Positions 1-4,112 of a stretch of DNA of 5,524 nucleotides are shown in pieces. Under the pieces are notes generated by a model that searched no databases, was not told where the DNA came from, and saw only the letters and a program-made list of their open reading frames with translations. The translations under genes and the position numbers were made by a program. Every line of letters starts with the position of its first letter. Position 1 is the stretch's first letter. The stretch is from Methanobacteriota archaeon (lineage in GTDB: Archaea > Thermoplasmatota > DTKX01 > GCA-020343715): the NCBI GenBank assembly GCA_030597775.1, contig JAUVRF010000145.1, positions 1 through 5,524 on the forward strand. Reading direction: 5' to 3'.

Positions 1-1238
1 TCGAGGAGGTCTACTTCATCCACAACGACGGCCGGTTGATACTGGCTGCCACTTCCATCGCCACGGCCGACCAGGATGCACAGGACGTGTTCGCGGGGAT
101 GTTCACCGCGATCCAGGAGTTCATCAAGGAGTCCATGTCCAGGGAGGGCAACCTGGGAAGCTTCGAGTACGGGGATAGCCGCATCGTCATCGAGAGGGGG
201 GGTCACATAACCTGCGCCGTCACCATCTTCGGGCCCGAACCACCCAACATGCGCGAGGAGAGCCGCGATATGGTCCGCCAGATAGAGGGCAACTACGCCG
301 GCGTAATCGAGCGATGGGACGGGGACAAGGGCAAGCTCGAGGGGATCCACGAGTTCGGGAAGCGCATCCTTGGTCTCACCGGAGGCATCGATCGCGAGAC
401 TGTGATCAAGTCCAAGGAGAAGAAGGGCATCAAGCTGCTGTCAGAGGTGGAGTTCTTCCAGGGATTCGTGCGCCTGAAGGCAGCGGTCAAGAACGACACG
501 GACACCGTCATCACCGACGTTGCCCTGGACATCGTCTATGATGACAACGTTCTCCGGATCGACCATATCCAGCCCGTCTACGAGTACAAACGGGGCAAGG
601 TGTACCTGGGAAACATCAATGCAAGCGAGAAGAAGACCGTGGCCTTCAACTTCGACCCCATCATATGCATGGAGTCCATGATAGATGGCACGTTGACCTA
701 CAGGGACGTGACCGGCAAGCTCCTGGTGGTCTCGATGAAGTCGCGGAGGGCGGACATCGTGTGCCCCATCTTCTTCACCAGGGAGAATGCCAACACCGCG
801 ATGCTCAAACGCCTCATCCGGGAGGAGCTCGCCTCCCAGGATTCCAAGGTGTTCCGTTACCCCGACGGGCTGGCCCCCCTCCAGGCCTTCGAGCTGTGCA
901 AGGGCGTTGTCCACTTGCACGATGTGAAGTACGTCCGGGAGTTCGTCGAGGCTCGCCCCACATGGCTCGGCGAGGCCTGGTTCTACGGCGAGACCAAGGT
1001 GAAGGGCTACAAGATCGTCATCCGGGTCACCATCCGCGAGGACAGCCATACGTCCGAGTTCTTCGTGGCATCCTCGGAGATGGAGGTCATCACCGGTCTC
1101 CTGGCCGAGCTGGGTCACTCCCTGAACCGGATGCTCAAGGAGAAGTACATGGGCCGCCTCAAGGTCCAGCCGATCGTGGACCCGCGATTGAAGAGGGACA
1201 TAACCGAACAACCGCTGCTTCTTGAGAAGGAAGGGTGA
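1..1238 (+). CDS. Uncharacterised three-domain protein (longin/roadblock-like + adaptin-ear-like), 5' end missing
   Basis: The reading frame is open from the window edge (first full codon at base 3) to TGA at 1236-1238, giving at least 411 residues. TTG at 36 is not a credible start, because the coding pattern EEVYFIHNDGRLI already runs across it. Numbering from base 3, residues 1-123 look like a longin/roadblock alpha-beta domain: strand (VYFIHNDGRLILAAT), helix (AGMFTAIQEFIKES), strands (SRIVIERGGHITCAVTIF), then helices. Residues about 141-259 are beta-rich with no long helix (RLKAAVKNDTDTVITDVALD, ESMIDGTLTYRDVTGKLLVV) and look like an immunoglobulin-like sandwich. Residues about 261-381 alternate helices and strands (WLGEAWFYGETKVKGYKIVI, MEVITGLLAELGHSLNRML). 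No signal peptide or membrane span is visible, so it is probably cytosolic. The order resembles longin plus adaptor/COPI appendage domains. That is fold-level inference from memory; function unknown. It lies 154 bp before S13 and may be transcribed separately. Confidence 0.85.
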   Translation, partial: EEVYFIHNDGRLILAATSIATADQDAQDVFAGMFTAIQEFIKESMSREGNLGSFEYGDSRIVIERGGHITCAVTIFGPEPPNMREESRDMVRQIEGNYAGVIERWDGDKGKLEGIHEFGKRILGLTGGIDRETVIKSKEKKGIKLLSEVEFFQGFVRLKAAVKNDTDTVITDVALDIVYDDNVLRIDHIQPVYEYKRGKVYLGNINASEKKTVAFNFDPIICMESMIDGTLTYRDVTGKLLVVSMKSRRADIVCPIFFTRENANTAMLKRLIREELASQDSKVFRYPDGLAPLQAFELCKGVVHLHDVKYVREFVEARPTWLGEAWFYGETKVKGYKIVIRVTIREDSHTSEFFVASSEMEVITGLLAELGHSLNRMLKEKYMGRLKVQPIVDPRLKRDITEQPLLLEKEG

Positions 1239-1260
1239 GGACCGCAAGCTATCCAGGCAA

Positions 1261-1275
1261 CATAATCTTTAGATA
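1261..1275 (+). promoter_or_regulatory. Candidate archaeal TATA box
   Basis: Twelve of 15 bases are A or T (cataatctttagata) inside otherwise GC-rich DNA. It lies between the upstream stop codon and S13, where an operon promoter is expected. It is not a strong match to the TTTATATA consensus and no clear BRE precedes it, so this is a candidate only. Confidence 0.35.
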
Positions 1276-1348
1276 GGACTGCGGGGTATCACCGCCGTCC
1301 CGTCGGGGCTCGGTCGATGAATGACCGGGCTGACGTCGTAGGCCACTT

Positions 1349-1366
1349 CCGTCCCGCCCGTCCCGC
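1349..1366 (+). repeat. Perfect 9-bp tandem repeat (CCGTCCCGC x2) in the S13 leader
   Basis: CCGTCCCGC occurs at 1349-1357 and again directly at 1358-1366. The 8-bp core CCGTCCCG is also present at 1295-1302. The repeat lies just upstream of the S13 ribosome binding site. It could be a protein or RNA-structure site, or chance in GC-rich sequence. Confidence 0.7.
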
Positions 1367-1376
1367 TGAGGCCCGT

Positions 1377-1382
1377 AGGAGG
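1377..1382 (+). promoter_or_regulatory. Ribosome binding site of S13
   Basis: AGGAGG (followed by T) lies 10 nt before the ATG at 1393. It is complementary to the CCTCC core at the 3' end of archaeal 16S rRNA and supports 1393 as the S13 start, even though this gives a long charged N-terminal extension. Confidence 0.8.
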
Positions 1383-1392
1383 TTCGACCCGT

Positions 1393-1905
1393 ATGGCGAA
1401 GAAGGAACCAAAGGAGACCAAGGGTGAAGACCCTAAGTACAAGAAGAAGCAAGAGGATGAGAACCCTGATTTTCAATTCCTCGTTCGTATTGCCAATACC
1501 GATATAGACGGTCATATGCCGCTATACCTTGCCCTTCCGAGGATGAGGGGTGTGGGGCGCCGTGTGAGCATCCGTATCGTCGACCATCTGGGGTTCGACC
1601 GGAAGGCCCGGATCGGTGACCTCTCCGAAGAGGAGATAGAGAAGATCAAGGGCGCCATCGAGAACATCCACGAGATCCTCCCCAACTGGATGATGAACCG
1701 CCAGAAGGACTTCGACACCGGCGACGACATGCATCTGGCCGCCTCCGAGGTGCAGATGGCACGCCGTGACGACATCAACCGCATGAAGAAGATACGGTGC
1801 TACAAGGGCATCCGTCACGAGAGGGGCCACAAGGTCCGCGGTCAGCGGCTCAAGTCCAACGGACGCACCGGTCTGGTCCTGGGCGTTTCCAGGAAGAGGA
1901 AGTAG
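1393..1905 (+). CDS. rps13: 30S ribosomal protein uS13 (archaeal S13P)
   Basis: This 170-residue protein belongs to the head of the small subunit, where S13 contacts the P-site tRNA and forms a bridge to the large subunit. Residues 28-65 (FLVRIANTDIDG, then MRGVGRRVSIRIVDHLG) match the archaeal/eukaryotic S13 start and its helix-two-turn-helix. CYKGIRHERGHKVRGQRLKS and the following NGRTG (137-160) are the family signature, and the protein ends in a basic tail (SRKRK). Residues 1-26 form a lysine/glutamate-rich extension (KEPKETKGEDPKYKKKQEDE) absent from the core fold. The start at 1393 is backed by AGGAGG 10 nt upstream. It is the first gene of the operon; S4 starts 12 bases after its stop. 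Codons 1-50 use A/T third positions much more than the rest (22 of 50 against 7 in the next 50). Confidence 0.97.
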   Translation: MAKKEPKETKGEDPKYKKKQEDENPDFQFLVRIANTDIDGHMPLYLALPRMRGVGRRVSIRIVDHLGFDRKARIGDLSEEEIEKIKGAIENIHEILPNWMMNRQKDFDTGDDMHLAASEVQMARRDDINRMKKIRCYKGIRHERGHKVRGQRLKSNGRTGLVLGVSRKRK

Positions 1906-1906
1906 G

Positions 1907-1911
1907 GGTGA
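1907..1911 (+). promoter_or_regulatory. Ribosome binding site of S4
   Basis: GGTGA, in the run GGGGTGA right after the S13 stop, lies 6 nt before ATG 1918. This is the typical archaeal Shine-Dalgarno form. The in-between ATG at 1911 is out of frame with S4. Confidence 0.75.
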
Positions 1912-1917
1912 TGCAAG

Positions 1918-2784
1918 ATGGGAGACCCCAAGTTCGCCAGGAAGCATTACCAGACCCCGTCACACCCATGGGACGGTCCCCGCATCTCCGAGGAGAACAT
2001 GATCATCCGCAAGTATGGCCTCAAGAACAAGCGGGAACTCTGGAAGATCCAGACCATTCTCCGCAACCTCCGTCGACAGGCGAGGAAGCTTCAAGCCCGA
2101 CTCAACACCAGCGACGAGCAGGCCCTCAAGGAGAGGGATGCCCTCCTCGCGCGCCTCATACGCCTCGGGCTCCTCTCGGGCAAGTCCGACCTCAACGACG
2201 TGCTGTCCCTGGAGGTCGAGGCGTTGCTCTCCAGGAGGCTCCAGACCCAGATCTACCTCAAGGGCATGGCCCGCACCGTCAAGCAAGCCAGGCAGCTCAT
2301 AGTCCATGGTCACATTGGCGTCGATGGCCGCAAGGTCACCGTGCCAAGTTACATGGTCGCATACACCGAGACCGGAGTCATAGACTTCTACATGAGCTCA
2401 CCGATGGGCAGCGATATGCACCCCGAGCGGCCCGCGGCCGACTTCGCGCCCCAGATGACCACCGTCAAGGAGGAGCGCAGGGTATCCGCGGAGAAGGAGC
2501 GGGACATGCGCCGTTCCCGTGAGATCCAACGCATCGCAGCCATGCGCAAGGCCATCACCGATGATAACGAGGAGAAGAAGGAAGGAGACGCCGCACCAGA
2601 GGACAGCGATGCGACCACGCCAACGGACGGCGAGGAGGCCACCAAGGAGAAGGGGAAGGAGGATGCCCCCAAGGAGAAGGGGAAGGAGGAGGCCACCAAG
2701 GGGAAGGAGGAGGCCACCAAGGAGGATGCATCCAAGAAGGCTCCCGCAGAGGAGGAGAAGCCCAAGAAAGGAGGTGAGTCCTGA
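1918..2784 (+). CDS. rps4: 30S ribosomal protein uS4 (archaeal S4P) with long charged C-terminal tail
   Basis: S4 is a primary 16S rRNA binder that starts assembly of the small-subunit body. Residues 1-60 match archaeal/eukaryotic S4/S9 (MGDPKFARKHYQTPSHPWD, then NMIIRKYGLKNKRELWKIQ and the arginine-rich RRQARKLQ). Residues about 104-165 are the S4 RNA-binding domain (LSRRLQTQIYLKGMARTVKQ, ARQLIVHGHIGVDGRKV). The core ends near residue 180, where archaeal S4 proteins usually stop. Here about 108 more residues follow: a basic/acidic helix-like stretch (182-212), then a low-complexity E/K/A/T tail with decaying repeats at 242-271. The tail is probably disordered; its role is unknown. Start 1918 has GGTGA 6 nt upstream. 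The stop TGA overlaps the S11 ATG by one base, which suggests translational coupling. Confidence 0.96.
   Translation: MGDPKFARKHYQTPSHPWDGPRISEENMIIRKYGLKNKRELWKIQTILRNLRRQARKLQARLNTSDEQALKERDALLARLIRLGLLSGKSDLNDVLSLEVEALLSRRLQTQIYLKGMARTVKQARQLIVHGHIGVDGRKVTVPSYMVAYTETGVIDFYMSSPMGSDMHPERPAADFAPQMTTVKEERRVSAEKERDMRRSREIQRIAAMRKAITDDNEEKKEGDAAPEDSDATTPTDGEEATKEKGKEDAPKEKGKEEATKGKEEATKEDASKKAPAEEEKPKKGGES
2641..2730 (+). repeat. In-frame decaying repeat encoding the S4 tail
   Basis: Four consecutive units of 27, 27, 21 and 15 bases encode TKEKGKEDA, PKEKGKEEA, TKGKEEA and TKEDA (S4 residues 242-271). The 20-mer at 2644-2663 recurs exactly at 2671-2690, a period of 27. The coding strand is almost all purine here and contains repeated AAGGAGG-like strings. 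This pattern suggests growth and contraction by slippage, always in multiples of three. Confidence 0.85.
2770..2777 (+). promoter_or_regulatory. Ribosome binding site of S11 inside the end of S4
   Basis: GGAGGTGA is an eight-base match to the anti-Shine-Dalgarno end of archaeal 16S rRNA. It lies 6 nt before ATG 2784, within the last codons of S4. It fixes the S11 start and supports coupled S4/S11 translation. Confidence 0.85.
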
Positions 2785-3164
2785 TGCGCTGGGGAATAGC
2801 ACATATCTTCGCATCCTACAACAACGTCATCATCACCATCACTGACCTCACAGGCGCCGAGACCGTCACCAAGGCCTCCGGCGGCATGGTCGTGAAGGCG
2901 GACAAGGACCAGGCCTCCCCCAACGCGGCCATGAGGGCTGCCGAGAGGGTGGCGGACATAGCCAAGGAGAAGGGCATCGACGGCGTCCACGTGCGCATCC
3001 GTGCCCCGGGTGGCAACAAGTCCCAAAGCCCGGGACCTGGTGCACAGGCAGCCATCCGTTCCCTGGCCCGCGCCGGTCTTCGCATCGGCCGGATCGAGGA
3101 CGTGACCCCGGTACCCCACGATGGAACGAAGAAGAAGGGCGGCCGCCGCGGCCGAAGGGTGTAG
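2784..3164 (+). CDS. rps11: 30S ribosomal protein uS11 (archaeal S11P)
   Basis: This 126-residue protein is part of the small-subunit platform, where S11 binds near the mRNA exit channel and contacts S7 and 16S rRNA. It begins directly with MRWGIAHIFASYNNVIITIT, the family's first strands. It continues through DLTGAETVTKASGGMVVKAD and ASPNAAMRAAERVADIAKEK, and ends in the conserved basic signature IRSLARAGLRIGRIEDVTPV then PHDGTKKKGGRRGRRV. Length is close to the archaeal norm, with a slightly short N-terminus. The start overlaps the S4 stop by one base (TGATG), behind a strong GGAGGTGA. RpoD starts 13 bases after the stop. Nothing odd is seen in the protein. Confidence 0.97.
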   Translation: MRWGIAHIFASYNNVIITITDLTGAETVTKASGGMVVKADKDQASPNAAMRAAERVADIAKEKGIDGVHVRIRAPGGNKSQSPGPGAQAAIRSLARAGLRIGRIEDVTPVPHDGTKKKGGRRGRRV

Positions 3165-3167
3165 GGG

Positions 3168-3172
3168 GGTGA
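3168..3172 (+). promoter_or_regulatory. Ribosome binding site of rpoD
   Basis: GGTGA, in a GGGGGGTGA run right after the S11 stop, lies 5 nt before ATG 3178. It chooses the 3178 start over the in-frame ATG at 3121, which lies inside S11 and would add 19 residues of no family likeness. Confidence 0.8.
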
Positions 3173-3177
3173 CACAC

Positions 3178-4011
3178 ATGAAGATGGAAGTTCGGACCCT
3201 TACCGAGACCAAGGCCCTTCTAGTCGTGTCAGAAGCGTCACCTGCCATCATGAACTCCCTCCGGCAGACCCTCATCGCGGACATCCCCAAGATGGCCATC
3301 GAGGAGGTGGAGTTCCATCTTGGCCCCATCCGGGACCAGGACGGCAAGGAGTACGAGAGCATCTCCCCTCTGTTCGACGAGATACTGTCCCACAGGCTGG
3401 GCCAGGTGCCGATCCCCACCGACCTTGACTTCTTCAGCTTCCAGGACGATTGCGAGTGCGAGGGCGAGGGTTGCCCCAAGTGCTCCATCATGTACACGCT
3501 CAACAAGAAGGGACCCTGCACCGTCTACTCGGGCGACCTGGAACCCGTGGGCGACAGCAGCCTCAAGATCACGGATGACCTCATCCCCCTGGTGAAGCTC
3601 TCCGAGGGGCAGGCCCCGCTCATCTACGCGACGGCCGTCCTGGGCACGGGACGCACCCACTCCAAGTGGCAGGTCTGCCACGGAGTGGGCTTCAAGTACT
3701 ACCCCACCATCAAGATCAACAAGAAGAAGTGCGACCTCTCCGGGGTTTGCGTCAAGCGCTGCCCCCGGGACGTCTTCACCATGGACGACAAGAAGACCGA
3801 GGTGGCCGACCCCGAGGCATGCACCCTTTGCATGACCTGCGTCGACGAGTGCGAGACCAAGGCCGTGACCGTGGAGACCGATGACACCAAGTTCATCATG
3901 ACCTTCGAGACCGATGGATCGATCAGCGCCAAGCGGGCGCTTCAGTACGCCCTGGACCTCCTCGACTCCAAGGCCAACGAGTTCCGCGACGGTGTCAGCT
4001 CCCTGGGTTGA
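3178..4011 (+). CDS. rpo3: DNA-directed RNA polymerase subunit Rpo3/RpoD with ferredoxin-like domain
   Basis: This 277-residue archaeal counterpart of bacterial alpha and eukaryotic Rpb3 pairs with Rpo11 to seed polymerase assembly. Residues 3-50 begin the dimerisation domain (ALLVVSEASPAIMNSLRQTL, DIPKMAIEEVEFH). SPLFDEILSHRLGQVPIPTD (63-82) is a family hallmark. Four cysteines follow at 92, 94, 99 and 102. The ferredoxin-like insert spans about 177-232, and the dimerisation domain resumes to the end (FETDGSISAKRALQYALDLL). Cys 215, 218, 221 and 225 make a complete CxxCxxCxxxC motif. The other motif has Cys 185, 191 and 195, but Ser188 (TCC, 3739-3741) where a second cysteine would be. One cluster is therefore likely complete, and the other absent, three-iron or oddly ligated. 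It is the last gene of this operon copy; the usual L18e does not follow. Confidence 0.96.
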   Translation: MKMEVRTLTETKALLVVSEASPAIMNSLRQTLIADIPKMAIEEVEFHLGPIRDQDGKEYESISPLFDEILSHRLGQVPIPTDLDFFSFQDDCECEGEGCPKCSIMYTLNKKGPCTVYSGDLEPVGDSSLKITDDLIPLVKLSEGQAPLIYATAVLGTGRTHSKWQVCHGVGFKYYPTIKINKKKCDLSGVCVKRCPRDVFTMDDKKTEVADPEACTLCMTCVDECETKAVTVETDDTKFIMTFETDGSISAKRALQYALDLLDSKANEFRDGVSSLG

Positions 4012-4112
4012 AGGGCGTCCGTAGCCCCCGACAACTTACCACCACTAGGTCACCCGCTATCGGTCAGGCCCCTCGATGGGGTCGCGAGGTCCCATTACAC
4101 GCACAGCGAAGG
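4012..4112. other. Convergent intergenic gap between rpoD and the decarboxylase
   Basis: This is 101 bp between two stop codons facing each other. I see no reading frame of note, no tRNA and no run of four or more T on either strand, so a standard archaeal T-rich terminator is not visible. The only structure seen is the pair of alternative GC-rich hairpins at 4067-4089. Confidence 0.7.
4067..4089. terminator. Possible hairpin(s) at the convergent gene ends
   Basis: GGCCCC at 4067-4072 can pair with GGGGTC at 4078-4083 (six pairs including one G-U, five-base loop). CCTCG at 4071-4075 can instead pair with CGAGG at 4085-4089, so the two are mutually exclusive. A role in ending or protecting the two convergent transcripts is only a guess; no T-run follows. 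Confidence 0.3.

Larger units (their letters stand above)
1239..1392 (+). promoter_or_regulatory. Leader/promoter region of the S13-S4-S11-RpoD operon
   Basis: This is 154 bp with no convincing reading frame, and the longest gap on the operon strand. It holds, in order, an AT-rich patch suitable for a TATA box, GC-rich sequence able to form short hairpins (for example CGGGC at 1326-1330 with GCCCG at 1356-1360 or 1371-1375), a perfect 9-bp tandem repeat, and the S13 ribosome binding site. If transcription starts about 25 bp after the AT-rich patch, the untranslated leader would be roughly 95 nt. That is long for an archaeal gene and leaves room for a structured regulatory site. Both the promoter role and any leader regulation are inferred. 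Confidence 0.5.

Noticed and set aside
441..1247. Long minus-strand open frame (268 codons) opposite the first gene
   Set aside because: It is antisense to a frame with clear domain patterning and reads as low-quality G/L/H/V-rich sequence typical of GC-rich shadow frames.
1377..1392. GGTTCGACC resembling a tRNA T-loop before S13
   Set aside because: The flanking five-base stem does not pair and no anticodon or acceptor arm can be found upstream; the string overlaps the S13 ribosome binding site.
2641..2730. Purine-rich repeats considered as a CRISPR or intergenic repeat array
   Set aside because: Units are short, directly adjacent, multiples of three and in frame with S4, with no spacers.
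2826..2842. CATCATCACCATCAC string resembling a His-tag
   Set aside because: It is read in the S11 frame as part of VIITIT, a conserved strand of uS11; the histidine reading is out of frame.
3121..3177. Earlier in-frame ATG for rpoD
   Set aside because: It lies inside S11, would add an Arg/Ala-rich 19-residue leader unlike the family, and ATG 3178 has a GGTGA at the right distance.
2388..3521. Minus-strand open frame of 377 codons opposite S4, S11 and rpoD
   Set aside because: It spans three certain genes on the other strand. Its Ser/Leu-rich composition mirrors the polypurine S4 tail.
4012..4112. Possible tRNA gene between rpoD and the next gene
   Set aside because: No T-loop consensus or cloverleaf pairing was found on either strand.
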